DNA of 61,063 bases from an uncultured Lamprocystis sp. (GTDB lineage: Bacteria > Pseudomonadota > Gammaproteobacteria > Chromatiales > Chromatiaceae): contig NZ_CAIZIZ010000249.1 in assembly GCF_903933125.1 (NCBI RefSeq), positions 1 to 61,063 of the forward strand, written 5' to 3'. Both the position numbers and the translations under genes were made by a program. Positions 34,938-45,100 of this stretch are shown here, piece by piece. The stretch's first letter is position 1. Each line of letters begins with the position of its first letter. The notes below the pieces were generated by a model, which was given only the letters and a program-made list of their open reading frames with translations, ran no database searches and was not told the origin of the DNA.

Positions 34938-37900
34938 ATGGTTCGTCATATCCCCTGCGGAACTTTCGTCAACGAAAGCGAACGCATCGCCTGCGAGCGG
35001 TTGCGGGCCAAGCTCCAGGGCGCCGAAGGCGATTGGATCATCCTCTCCAACCTGAGTCACGCCCAACACACCGGTGCCCGCGCGGACGAGATCGACCTCG
35101 TCGTCATCGGCCCGCCCGGCGTCTGCACCGTCGAGGTCAAGCACTGGGACGCGGCCTTCCTGCGCAAGGACTCGCTGACCGTCGACCACGAGGCCGACCG
35201 CATCGACACCAAGGCCAAGCGGATCGCCGGCCGGCTGCGCACCGGCCTGGATGTCGGTTTCGTCGCGGGTAAGTTGCTGCTGACCAAGGGAGATCTCCGC
35301 TTCCCGTCCGACCGGCGACCCAAGCCGCGCGGTATCCCGGTGTTCGGACTGCCGGAGTGGCAGGAACTGCTCAACGTCGGCGGCGGCCAAGGCCTGTCAC
35401 CCGAGCAGATCGCCATGGCGGCCCGCCTGCTGGAGCCGCGGGTCAAGGTCGCCCTCGACGGCGATCTGCGCCGCTTTGCCGGGCTCATCAACCTGGAGCG
35501 GCTGTCAGCACCCGCCGACGCCTTCCATCGCATCTATCGCGGCCAGCACCCCACCCGGCGCGATCGCGTCATCCTGCACCTGTACGACCTGTCGGCGAGC
35601 GACGACAAGGACGCTCTTACGCTCGCGCGGCGCGAATTCGACAGCATCCAGCGCTGGCAGAAGGCCCAGTTCATCCCGAGCCTGCTGGACTCCTTCCAAG
35701 AGGCCGAGGGCTATCCCGGCGAGTTGCACTTCTTCTCGCTGGTGGACCCCGCGGCCCCGAGCCTGCGCGAACGGCAGGCCGATTCCGGCTGGGACCCGCC
35801 GGCCAGGCTCGCCTATGCCCGTGCCGCCGTCGCCGCCCTGCAGGAATTCCATCGCCCACAGGACCCGCAGGTGGGACCGGCTTTGCACCGGCAGTTGACG
35901 CCGCGCAGCCTGCGGGTGCGACACAACAATCAGCCGCTCTTTACCGAGCTCAACCTGACGCGGTTGCAGGATGCCGTCACCGTGGCGCCAACACGGCTCG
36001 ACTGCGGCGAGCTGACGCCCTTTTTCGCCCCGGAGGTGTGCGCGGGTGGTCTCGGCGTTGCCGATACCCGCTCCGACACCTTTGGCCTGTGCGCGTCACT
36101 GCTGCTGCTGTTCGACGGGACCGATCCTCTCTCCCGCGGCATCGCGCCCGTGCTGGAGGTCGGTTGTGCCCCGGCCCCGGCGGATCGCGCGACGCTGGAC
36201 GCGGTCGCGGCCCGGCTTGCGGCTCTCGCCGAGGTCCCGGAGGCCCGCACGGATCTGGCGCCAAGCCTGCCGCCCGCCGAGTATTGGGACGAGGACACCG
36301 TGGTCCCGTTCCAGCAGTCGCGCTACAAGATCCTTGGCCGACTAGGGCAAGGCGGTGTCGGCCAGACCTTCAAGGTCGTCGAACTGGACCAGGGGTCGGA
36401 CGAGCGCTTCGGCACCTATGTGGCCAAGTTGGTCCGTCACGCGGAAGACGGTAAGGCCGCCATTCACGCCTACCGGCTGGCCCGCGCCTACACCACGCAT
36501 CCCCACCTGTCCGCCATCCACGAGTACGCCGCCGAGTGGGAACAGGATCGCTTTGTGGCTCTGCTCAAATGGGTGGAAGGCACACCCTTGCACGACCTCG
36601 CCGGGGTGCTGCCGATCCTCGCCGAGGACCTGGGTGAGGCGTCCGACGAGGCCCTCGCGCGGCGTTGGCTGCGCCAGATCTGCACCGGGCTCGATGCGCT
36701 GCATCGGGTGGGGCTGGTCCATGGCGATGTCAGCCCGCGCAATATCATCGTCGGCGGCGGCAATGCCGTGCTTACCGACTACGACACCGTTGCCCGCACC
36801 GGTCAGATACCGCGGGGCGGTACCTTGCCTTACGCGAGCCCGGCGGTGCAGTCACGCGCCCCCATCACCCCCGCCGACGACCTCTATGCGCTGGCCGCAA
36901 GCCTGTTCCAGGCCCTCACCGAACGCGACCCCTTCACCCATGGCCCCGAACGACGCAAGGACCTGGGCCTCTGCTGGGACAGCATCGACGGCCTGACGCG
37001 CCTGCGTCCGTTCCTCGATCAAGCGACCGACCCCGACCCTGGCCGCCGCTTTCGGGACGCCGCCGAGGCCCTGACCATCCTGGATGCACTGGAGGCGGAG
37101 ACGGCCGACGATCCAAGCAGCGGCATCCCAACCCGGCCGACGGCTGCCGAGCCCCCGCCGCCGCCCTTGTCCGCCAACACCAATCCCTGGCTGGACGAAC
37201 TGCTGCGCACCTACCCCGGCTCCCGTCACGGGGTGCGCGAAACCCGCGGCCTGGACTCGGCGTTTGCGATCTCGACCTATGTGGAGACCCGGCTCGATCA
37301 GGTGTTGTTCGACGACATCGAGGCGGGGCGCGTCAACCTCGTGATCCTGTTCGGCAACGCCGGCGACGGCAAGACCGCCTTCCTGCAACACCTGGCCCGC
37401 CGCCTGGGCCTCGGCGAGATCCATTCCTCCCGCCGGGTCTGGGAGACCGACCTCGCCGACGGCCGCCGCGTCATGGTCAATCTGGACGGCGCCGCCGCCT
37501 GGCAAGGCCGCGATGCCAACGCGCTACTCGACGACCTGTTCGCGCCCTTCCAGGTCCCGGACTTCCCGCGGGATCGCGTCCACATCGTCGCCGTCAACAA
37601 CGGCAAGCTCCTGGAGTGGATCGAGACCCGCCCGGCCGAGACCTGGCTCACCCGTTCACTACGCCAGGTGCTGCTGTGTGACGTACCGGCACCCGAGGCA
37701 CGGTTTCGGCTCATCGACTTGAATCGCCGCTCACTGGTTGGCGGCATCGACGCCGATCGACAAGGGCTCAGCGCCGACTTTCTGGGGGCACTGATCGACC
37801 GGCTCGTCGGTACCCAGCACGCGCCCGACCCCTGGCAGCCCTGTGCGACTTGTACCGCCAGCGGTCGCTGCACCGCCTGGAACTCGGTTCAGACCCTGCG

Positions 37901-38864
37901 CGACGCGGCGAGCGGTCCCCGCCTGCGCAACCGTCTCACCGAACTGTTCCAGGCCTGTCATCAGCGAGGCGAGGTCCACATCACCGCCCGCGAGTTGCGG
38001 GCGGCCCTGTCCTATTGTCTCTTCGGTCTCGACGACTGCGCCGACCTGCACCAGGACCCCGACCGTCGCCCGGTGCCCTTCTGGCACCGCGCCTTTGACG
38101 CCGGCTCCGACCAGCGCCAGGGCGAACTGCTCGCCGAGATGGCCCGCTTCGACCCGGCCCTGGAGGCCGACCCCGCTATCGACCGTGTGTTGCTGCGCCA
38201 GGATGCGGCCGTCGGTGGCCCCGACCGGCTCCGCGAGGCCCGCCGCCGCGCCTGGCTGCGGCGCCCGGACCCAGCCCCCAACCAGGATGAAGACGACGGC
38301 GTGCGGCTCAGTCACGGCCGCCATCTCGCCCGCTTTCGCGATCTGCCGCTGCTTCCGCCCTCGGACCAGGACGCCACGCTACGCGACCTGTGCTTAGGTA
38401 TCGCCCGCCTGGAGGACCTCCCCGCGCTCGCCTTCGTCCCCGACAACCTGGCCCGCGGCGTGCCGCTGCGCATCACCCCACGCACACCCACCGAAAGCGC
38501 CTTCTGGGTGGTCAAGCCCTGGGACCGGTTCAGCCTCGAACCCGCGCTGCCGCTGGCGGCCGATGGACTGGAGCGCCTGCATACCCATTTGCACCTGACT
38601 TACCGGTATGCGCAAGGCGGCACTGAGACCCTGATTATCGGTCTGGAGATCTTCCATCTGCTGCTGGAACTGAAGGACGGCACCCAACTCTCCGGGGTCG
38701 GCGAAGAGGGCGTTTTCGCCAATCTGGAGATCTTCACCCAGCGCCTGGCGAGCGAAGACGCCCGCGAGTTGCACGGCTGGCATCCCAGTGACGAGCAGGG
38801 GCTGTTCCGGGTGCGCGTCGTACCACGCGAGGGGTGGCAGGTGCTGGTGCGGGAGATGCTGTGA
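34938..38864 (+). CDS. NERD nuclease, pseudokinase, Ser/Thr kinase and ATPase fusion (PglW-like plus DptF-like)
   Basis: The 1308-residue product has four parts. Residues 1-120 form a NERD domain with DEID at 50-53 and EVK at 66-68. Residues about 180-440 resemble a protein kinase but lack HRD and DFG residues (HRQLTPRS at 317-324), so this is a likely pseudokinase. Residues about 463-715 are a probable active kinase: GQGGVG loop at 470-475, K497, HGD at 595-597, N602 and D614. From 750 onward is a P-loop ATPase with Walker A GNAGDGKT at 806-813 and a small cysteine cluster (C969, C972, C978). NERD plus kinase recalls PglW of type 2 BREX; the ATPase part recalls DptF. AGGGAGG precedes the ATG. 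It heads a candidate defence operon. Confidence 0.85.
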   Translation: MVRHIPCGTFVNESERIACERLRAKLQGAEGDWIILSNLSHAQHTGARADEIDLVVIGPPGVCTVEVKHWDAAFLRKDSLTVDHEADRIDTKAKRIAGRLRTGLDVGFVAGKLLLTKGDLRFPSDRRPKPRGIPVFGLPEWQELLNVGGGQGLSPEQIAMAARLLEPRVKVALDGDLRRFAGLINLERLSAPADAFHRIYRGQHPTRRDRVILHLYDLSASDDKDALTLARREFDSIQRWQKAQFIPSLLDSFQEAEGYPGELHFFSLVDPAAPSLRERQADSGWDPPARLAYARAAVAALQEFHRPQDPQVGPALHRQLTPRSLRVRHNNQPLFTELNLTRLQDAVTVAPTRLDCGELTPFFAPEVCAGGLGVADTRSDTFGLCASLLLLFDGTDPLSRGIAPVLEVGCAPAPADRATLDAVAARLAALAEVPEARTDLAPSLPPAEYWDEDTVVPFQQSRYKILGRLGQGGVGQTFKVVELDQGSDERFGTYVAKLVRHAEDGKAAIHAYRLARAYTTHPHLSAIHEYAAEWEQDRFVALLKWVEGTPLHDLAGVLPILAEDLGEASDEALARRWLRQICTGLDALHRVGLVHGDVSPRNIIVGGGNAVLTDYDTVARTGQIPRGGTLPYASPAVQSRAPITPADDLYALAASLFQALTERDPFTHGPERRKDLGLCWDSIDGLTRLRPFLDQATDPDPGRRFRDAAEALTILDALEAETADDPSSGIPTRPTAAEPPPPPLSANTNPWLDELLRTYPGSRHGVRETRGLDSAFAISTYVETRLDQVLFDDIEAGRVNLVILFGNAGDGKTAFLQHLARRLGLGEIHSSRRVWETDLADGRRVMVNLDGAAAWQGRDANALLDDLFAPFQVPDFPRDRVHIVAVNNGKLLEWIETRPAETWLTRSLRQVLLCDVPAPEARFRLIDLNRRSLVGGIDADRQGLSADFLGALIDRLVGTQHAPDPWQPCATCTASGRCTAWNSVQTLRDAASGPRLRNRLTELFQACHQRGEVHITARELRAALSYCLFGLDDCADLHQDPDRRPVPFWHRAFDAGSDQRQGELLAEMARFDPALEADPAIDRVLLRQDAAVGGPDRLREARRRAWLRRPDPAPNQDEDDGVRLSHGRHLARFRDLPLLPPSDQDATLRDLCLGIARLEDLPALAFVPDNLARGVPLRITPRTPTESAFWVVKPWDRFSLEPALPLAADGLERLHTHLHLTYRYAQGGTETLIIGLEIFHLLLELKDGTQLSGVGEEGVFANLEIFTQRLASEDARELHGWHPSDEQGLFRVRVVPREGWQVLVREML

Positions 38865-38937
38865 GCGGCGATACTTGTCCATATGCCCGGTCGCGCCAGG
38901 CTGAGCGCTTTACATCCATTCACAGCGAAGACCCGCG

Positions 38938-39342
38938 GTGACCACCATTACGCTGGATTTGTCCGAGTCCCTGGTCCGACAGGCAAGCCAGGCCGCACGA
39001 CTCATGCACCGCCCCTTGGAGCAGGTGCTTGCCGTGCTGCTGGAGGCGGCCCTGCCGCCATTGGACGACTGCCCGCCCAAGCTCCAGACCCAACTGATCG
39101 AGATGACCTGGCTAAGCGATGGCGCCTTAATGGATATCGCCAAGTCCAGCATGTCGGAGCCCGACCGGCTGCGCCTTACAGATTTGGGGCTGCGTGCCGA
39201 CGCGCTGACGGCCGCAGAACAAGAGAACCTGGCACTGTTGCGGGAGTGCTGTGGCGAACTGACCCTGCGCAAGGCCCGCGCCTATGCGCTGCTCAGTTTC
39301 CGCGGCGGCGAACGACTGCTCGCGCACGCGGCTGCGGCTTGA
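38938..39342 (+). CDS. antitoxin-like hypothetical protein
   Basis: The 134-residue product starts at a GTG. Its N-terminus (MTTITLDLSESLVRQASQAA) resembles ribbon-helix-helix-type antitoxin-like proteins, followed by a longer helical region. It opens a run of five small tightly packed genes (to 40255) between two large cargo genes. No known toxin partner directly follows; the next frame is only 45 codons. Function uncertain. Confidence 0.6.
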   Translation: MTTITLDLSESLVRQASQAARLMHRPLEQVLAVLLEAALPPLDDCPPKLQTQLIEMTWLSDGALMDIAKSSMSEPDRLRLTDLGLRADALTAAEQENLALLRECCGELTLRKARAYALLSFRGGERLLAHAAAA

Positions 39343-39479
39343 TGGCCGATGCAGAACGCTTTCATAACGACCTTGCCGTCTACTCCCAAGCTGCGCAAGA
39401 CCATATCCGCGCATTGGGTTTCAAGACCATCGTGGCCCCGCCGCAATACACTTTCAAAAGCCAAACCCCGAGTGATTGA
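39342..39479 (+). CDS. very small hypothetical protein, possibly truncated
   Basis: This 45-residue frame (MADAERFHNDLAVYSQAAQD...) starts in the stop codon of the upstream gene (TGATG) and ends one base before the next ATG at 39481. The tight packing supports translation. Its size suggests either a small partner of the antitoxin-like protein or the remaining N-terminus of a larger gene replaced by the next cassette. Confidence 0.45.
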   Translation: MADAERFHNDLAVYSQAAQDHIRALGFKTIVAPPQYTFKSQTPSD

Positions 39480-39480
39480 C

Positions 39481-39726
39481 ATGAACGCCACCGAAATCAT
39501 TAAGATGAGCGTCGCAGAGCGGATCGAGGCCATGGAGGCCATCTGGGATTCTCTCATGATCGCCGACGCCAAGATAGAATCGCCGGATTGGCACCACGAT
39601 GTCTTGGCCGAGCGGCGCAGACGGCTTCTCGATCCTTCCGCGGAATTCGTTTCGCTGGCGGATCTCAAAATCGGGAATAAACTGTTACGGGGAAAACGAT
39701 GGGCTACATCGACAGAATCGTATTAG
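39481..39726 (+). CDS. addiction-module component (TIGR02574-like antitoxin)
   Basis: The 81-residue product contains IIKMSVAERIEAMEAIWDSL and VLAERRRRLLDPSAEF, the pattern of the short addiction-module antitoxin family that usually precedes a RelE/ParE toxin. No RelE-like gene follows; instead its last 28 bases overlap a DUF433 gene. It may be an orphan left by an earlier cassette or a third component of the downstream pair. Confidence 0.7.
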   Translation: MNATEIIKMSVAERIEAMEAIWDSLMIADAKIESPDWHHDVLAERRRRLLDPSAEFVSLADLKIGNKLLRGKRWATSTESY

Positions 39727-39926
39727 CGCCGGGTAAGCGCGGTGGGCGTCCCGTCATCCGCGGCCTTCGCATTACCGTTTATGATGTCCTTGGATGGCTT
39801 GCGGACGGCATGACCGCCGACGAAATCATCGAAGATTTTCCGGAGTTGGAAAGGGCCGACATCCAAGCGTGCTTGGCCTTCGCCGCTGATCGCGAACGCC
39901 GCGCGGTCGTTGTTCAAACGTCATGA
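39699..39926 (+). CDS. DUF433 antitoxin
   Basis: The 75-residue product carries GRPVIRGLRITVYDVLGWLADGMTADEI and DFPELERADIQACLAFAADRE, the classic DUF433 (VapB-like) sequence. DUF433 proteins typically precede DUF5615 PIN-like toxins, exactly as here with a 4-base overlap. It probably binds DNA and represses the pair. Confidence 0.9.
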   Translation: MGYIDRIVLAPGKRGGRPVIRGLRITVYDVLGWLADGMTADEIIEDFPELERADIQACLAFAADRERRAVVVQTS

Positions 39927-40255
39927 GGCTGCTGCTGGATGAGAACCTGTCGCGCAGGATCGTGCCATTCCTGCAAGCGCATTATCCGGGAAGCAGCCAG
40001 GTTGTACTTGCCGGCTTGGAGCAAAAGACCGATCTTGAAATCTGGAAGTACGCTAAGGAGCACGGGTTCACGATTGTTACCAAAGATTCGGACTTTCAAG
40101 TCCTAAGTTTGCTGAACGGCGCTCCGCCTAAGGTCATCTGGCTGCGGATCGGCAATACCAACAAGGCGAATGTAATTCGCGTCCTAACCGAGCGTTGCGA
40201 TGCGATTGTAGATGCCATCGCGGATGCGCAGATAAACTGCCTGGAAATCGGATGA
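39923..40255 (+). CDS. DUF5615 PIN-like toxin
   Basis: The 110-residue product begins MRLLLDENLSRRIVPFLQAH and contains DLEIWKYAKEHGFTIVTKDSDF, the conserved acidic layout (D6/E7 and TKDSDF) of DUF5615 PIN-like nucleases. It is expected to act as an RNase toxin neutralised by the DUF433 protein encoded upstream. The pair would stabilise the cargo block or the whole element. Confidence 0.9.
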   Translation: MRLLLDENLSRRIVPFLQAHYPGSSQVVLAGLEQKTDLEIWKYAKEHGFTIVTKDSDFQVLSLLNGAPPKVIWLRIGNTNKANVIRVLTERCDAIVDAIADAQINCLEIG

Positions 40256-40269
40256 ACAGCAGCGGGCAT

Positions 40270-40400
40270 TCTTTGGTCTCCAAGATCTGCTTGAGAACCT
40301 ATGCCGGGAAGCTTTGCTTCCTGAATCGAGCAACCAAAGCAGAGCTTTGCCCGCCACATTTCCAGGCAGAGCTTGGGAGCGACAAATTGAAGGGGTCAGC
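40270..40400. repeat. REP-like dispersed repeat remnant
   Basis: The sequence GGGAAGCTTTGCTTCC is a perfect hairpin, and CATTTCCAGGCAGAGCTTGG with its flanks resembles the AGCTTGGGAACGA-type intergenic repeats I know from many bacterial genomes. It lies between the toxin gene and the 595-aa gene and carries no gene of its own. Confidence 0.4.
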
Positions 40401-40403
40401 ATC

Positions 40404-42191
40404 ATGCGAAACATTGTCGAGGACGTACTCACAAAAGAGCGGACCAAACGGCTCTGGACGACGAATTATTTTCCGGCTCTGCCGATCACGCCGCAGGACT
40501 TCGACATCGGAGCCGTGCTCCCGACGATGCTTTACCTTGCTCGATTCGGACACCGCCGCGGTAAAGGGAAGTTCGTCAGCACATTCGGACAAAGCACCAC
40601 AGGGGGGCTCAAGGCGCCGACTGTGTCCGATGTCGCCGAGAGGCTGACCGCGCGTCACACAACCCAGATCCAAGGTTTCGACGATGAGATCGGCAAAGCG
40701 GTCCTAAGTGATTTACTGCTGTCCCGGTGCCTGGAGAACCGCAAGCACGCGCAAGGACACCATGAGCAGGTGCAGCGCATCTTTCCGACGCACTATTTCG
40801 CGAGTTGGATCGACCTGCCGGAGCAGTCTGTCAATTTGCGTAACGTACCTGAACTCTTGACGGCTCTGCTTGCCTCACAACCCGTCGGCGAGTCGCTCGA
40901 CCCTCTCGGGGTAGGGCCGTTTCCAGTGGGCGTTGCCGATCTCGCACAAAACCGCTTGCTCGCGCTGTTCGGGCGGCACTGTGCCATCCGCGGTCCGCAT
41001 GCCGCAAACTTGGCATCCGATGTGTTTTTGGAGGATATTGCAGAGGATATCGGTATTGATGAGTTACTGGCTATCCGGATCGCGAATGCCTGTGGAAACG
41101 CTCCCGACAGTGCTGGGAAGGACAACAATATTCCTAATCGGCACCCATTGGCTAGCCTGGCCGCAGGTGCTCTTCAAGAGGATCTTGCCGTATTCATTTC
41201 CGCCTACGGTCGAGCGATCCCGCGTCATGCATTTCTCCAGATGCTGGAAGCGGGAATCGGACTCGGTTTGCTCAATCTTCTCTTATCGACTGCTCATATT
41301 GTTAACGACTGGGAGCATACTGGCGAGGTCATCGCCGGTGCGCTGCAAACCGGGCTGCCGCTCTTTGTCGACGCATCCCAGGGCCAAAATGGAACGCTCA
41401 GGGAGCTATCTGAGGCATCACTGACGGAGTGTCTACGTCGTTACGACCGGCTCCCTGTCGGGATGATGTTGTTGCGGGTATTGGATGAGGCGGTCGCGTC
41501 CGATCCTGACCTCAAAGACGCATTGCCTCAGGGGCATCCAGCCCCCTCCGATCGTGTCGGGTTTCTTGGTGATATTCTTCACGAGCGACATCCCGACGCA
41601 CGCCTGATACGGCGTGATCTGGATCGGGACTGTCAGCGACTTGCCGATTCGCTGGAGAGAAATGATTTTGCAGAGAATGTCGTTACGATACTGAGATCAA
41701 AGGATCGTAACGCGGCCGTTCGACTTGCGGAAGCTCTCTGCGATCTGATGGGTGACAGGCAGCAAGCGGCGAAATTTCGACTCGCATTGGACAGCGCCCT
41801 ACTGACCGACAAGTCAAATGGCCTTGCTGTGCGGCGTCGGGTGAGTCGGACAGTCGACGGTAGACGACGCAGCCTTGATGTCCGTTCCATTGTGCTCTCT
41901 TCGGCAACCTTGGATTTCCTCGTCCATCGCCACCTGCGCGATGGTGTTGACGGCGAGTCGTCGTGCCCCCTGACGCTGCATCATTTCCTGGATCTGCTGC
42001 GTGATCGCTATGGTCTCTTCGTGGACCAGGAGCCACCCGGCCAATTGATCCCTCGCGAGTTGCTGCTGAAGAACAAGGCGTGGCTGGAACGGCGGCTACG
42101 TGACCTGGGACTGCTGATTGGCGTCAATGATGCGGAGTCGATGAAGCAATTGCGCCCTCGCTATCAAGGAGTCGCGAGCCATGTTGACTGA
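40404..42191 (+). CDS. 595-aa protein of the candidate defence operon (possible DptG-like partner)
   Basis: I do not recognise a domain with confidence. The product starts MRNIVEDVLTKERTKRLWTT, preceded by AGGGG, and is soluble and largely helical. It contains no Walker or nuclease motif that I can see. It overlaps the downstream 1694-aa HerA-like gene by 11 bases, which ties the two functionally. In DptFGH systems a mid-sized protein of unknown biochemistry (DptG) lies between the F and H ATPases; size class and position fit. A sampled line is about 53% G+C, lower than in the flanking cargo genes, so it may have its own history. Confidence 0.7.
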   Translation: MRNIVEDVLTKERTKRLWTTNYFPALPITPQDFDIGAVLPTMLYLARFGHRRGKGKFVSTFGQSTTGGLKAPTVSDVAERLTARHTTQIQGFDDEIGKAVLSDLLLSRCLENRKHAQGHHEQVQRIFPTHYFASWIDLPEQSVNLRNVPELLTALLASQPVGESLDPLGVGPFPVGVADLAQNRLLALFGRHCAIRGPHAANLASDVFLEDIAEDIGIDELLAIRIANACGNAPDSAGKDNNIPNRHPLASLAAGALQEDLAVFISAYGRAIPRHAFLQMLEAGIGLGLLNLLLSTAHIVNDWEHTGEVIAGALQTGLPLFVDASQGQNGTLRELSEASLTECLRRYDRLPVGMMLLRVLDEAVASDPDLKDALPQGHPAPSDRVGFLGDILHERHPDARLIRRDLDRDCQRLADSLERNDFAENVVTILRSKDRNAAVRLAEALCDLMGDRQQAAKFRLALDSALLTDKSNGLAVRRRVSRTVDGRRRSLDVRSIVLSSATLDFLVHRHLRDGVDGESSCPLTLHHFLDLLRDRYGLFVDQEPPGQLIPRELLLKNKAWLERRLRDLGLLIGVNDAESMKQLRPRYQGVASHVD

Positions 42192-45100
42192 AGCCATCCG
42201 CTCCATCTTGAAGGGCGCCTTCGCTCGGATTCTCGGGCAACCAGAGTCTGGAAGTATGGCCTTTGTCCGCTGTCTGCCCGCCGAGTTGGTTGGGACGCTC
42301 GCGGCGGATGCCGCATTCGTGCTGGAGGGTTGGCAGGTCGCCGCGGTCAGGGATACCGCCGACCCGGCGGCACGCTGCATTACGGCGGACCAGGCCGTCG
42401 AATGGCGCGAGGACAAGGCCGACGCTGCCCTTTTGCTGATCGACCCGCAGCGTGCCGGGGCGGGCATGGACGGCATCTACAGTGCCGCGCGCGAGATCGG
42501 CGAGTCAGAATTGTTCGATCTGGCGGTCGAGTTGGCCCGGCAACGACTGCCCCACGGCTGCAAGGGCTTCGCGCTGAAGGCTCTGTTCAAGGCGGGTTGG
42601 AAAAAGCGCCGCCGCCCGTTGGCGCCCTGGTCCGCATTGGCCTACCTGGGCCGTGCGGCCGAGGATGCACAGGTCGTCGGCACGGCCCTGCCGATGATTG
42701 GCTTGTGGCCGATCGCGATCACAGACCGCCCAAGCGAAACGGACCTGGACCACGCCGCCGTGCTGGTCGAGCGTTTACTCCCAGCCCAGGGCGCGCGGAT
42801 TGCCCCGGAGCAACGGGTAGCCGCGTTGAACCTGGACGCGGGGCAGGAGGTAACCGCGGTGCGGCTCGTCGGATTGTTGCGTGAGGTCGATGGGCTGCCG
42901 CGGATGCAAGCCTTGCAGCGCATCGCGCTGGAACAGGACCTGTGGCTGAATCACTTGCGGCCAGGATTATTCGATCAACAGACCCTGCAGGGTATTCGCA
43001 TCCAGTCCTGGCGGCAGCGCAAGGGCGATCCGTATCGCTGGTCGGGACTGGTCCCAAATCCAGACGGGGAGCTTGAGCTGCGCCTGAGCCTGGCGAGCGA
43101 CGACGGACACAACCAAGCCCGGTTGGAAGTGCGATGGACCGCGGAGCCGGAGGGTCTCGCGCCTGGGGCAGCGACCTATCAGGTTGAGGTCCATGCAGGT
43201 CAAAACGTGCTGGCGGAGCGCAGCGTCAGTCACGCGGGCAAGTCGGCGGAAAAGGCCGTGTTCAGCCAGGACGACTTTGATCTGGACGAGAACGCGCGGT
43301 TTCAGGCACAGGTGCGAATCACGCCGCTCGGTGACGCTGCGTGCGAGCCGGCCGAGAGCGAGGGATTCATCCTGTGCTTTGGTGACGCATCACGGGGACC
43401 AGCGACGAGCAGCGCCGGCAAGATCGCGGCGACGCTGTCGCTGGCCGCCATTCAGGTCGTCCCGGATTGGGACACCTTCAGGCAACTGGCCAAGCAGCCC
43501 GGCGACCCGGCCTGCTTCGAGACCGACAAGAAGGGATTCATCCTGTGCAAGTGGCAGGGCAAGGTCGCAAAGGTCTTTTGTCCGCCGCTGTTTCGACAGC
43601 TCAGCGAGGACTGGATCGCGCGCAACGGCGCGCTCGGGCGTTGGCGCCTGCGGGTGCGGGAGGACGGCGCTCCGGTCGGCTCACCCGAGTTTGTGCCGAT
43701 GGGCGACAGTGACGCGACCGAGCCGCTCGCTGCGGCATCGGGAGAGTTGGCGGCTTGGCTCAAGCCGACCCAAGGTCCACTGGGCGTGCTGTATTTGGTC
43801 GATGAGCTGAAGCAGGTTGACCGTTATGTGGACGCCGCGGCCAGGCTGTGGCAGACCGGCGACCCCGAGTTGACGCTGATCCAGACCCTGGAGGTGCAGT
43901 CCCTGGCTGGGCGCTGCCTGGGCCTGATCGTGCTGCCGACCCACCCGCTGCGGATCGCCTGGCAGCAGGGGTTCGACCTCATGGTCGCCTACCATCGCTA
44001 TAACGTCGGGAATGCCGAAAGGCTCACGCCCCAGCGAATCGCGGATATCCTGAAGCCGGTGACCGGCGCCCACTATCCGGCCTTCCTGCCGGGGCTCGAA
44101 CCGGGCCGGACCTTCGTCTTCGGCGATACCCTCGGGTTCCATGCGGCGGCCATGGTCGCGGCCGATGACCCTGAGCCCAAGGCAACCTTGGCGCTGCTCG
44201 GTCGGCTCCTGGGCGGCGAGGCGGCCACGGCGCCCTCGGTCGGCGATGGTGCGGCCGATGCCTTGGCGGGCGAACTGGGGCGCTATCTGCAATTGCATCC
44301 GCTGTATCGGCGCATCCGGGTCCATGCCCTGCGGGCCGGTGATGCGATGCCGGTCGCCCGGGCCCTCGGCAAGGCGCTGCGGGCCGTCGCCGCGGATGAC
44401 GAGACTGCGGATGACGGCGATGATACGCACTGTTTTGAGTTGGAGTTGTTCCCCGGTGCCGGGCAGTCCAGCGCGCAGACCGGGCGCTTCTTGTCGGCCA
44501 CCGCGGAGCGTCGGCGCAGCGGTGCTGGGGCGGTGCCGGAGGAGGATCGTTGGTTGTTGCAGAGCGTGACGCGCCCCGGCGGGGTGAGCCTGCCGCGGCT
44601 GCGCTGGGCACGACGTAACCGGGACCGCCCGCAAACCGCGGCCCATGTCGCCATTGCCTTCGATGTCTTCAACTCCAGGGTTGAGTGCCGCGACCTCGCC
44701 GCCCTGCCGGCGGATGGCGGCGTGCTGGAGGCCCACGGCCTGATGCTGATCCCGTCGCGGGAGTTCCATGCCGGTGCAACCCCCCATTGGCTGTCCTACA
44801 TCCCACCGAAGCCCAAGGGAGATCTCCACCCCTTTCCGCCGAAGTTGACCAAGCGCCAGGTTGATTTGCATAGCAAGGTGCTGCGGGCGACCGCGCGCCA
44901 TCTGGGGGGTGGCGATGCGGCTTGGCCGGTGCTGATTACCGAGGTCAGCCCGGAACAGGCAGACCTGCTCGCGGACCTGCACCATCTGTGCGATTGGGTC
45001 ATGACCGCCGACCGCAATGCCGGGATGGAGTATTTCGACTCTCCGCATGAGCTGCCGACGGTCTACGACGCCTACGTCATCGACTGTGTGCCGGAGCGCG

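Noticed and set aside
40314-40403. 30-codon N-terminal extension of the 595-aa gene
   Set aside because: It translates a REP-like intergenic repeat, and a good ribosome-binding site precedes the ATG at 40404.
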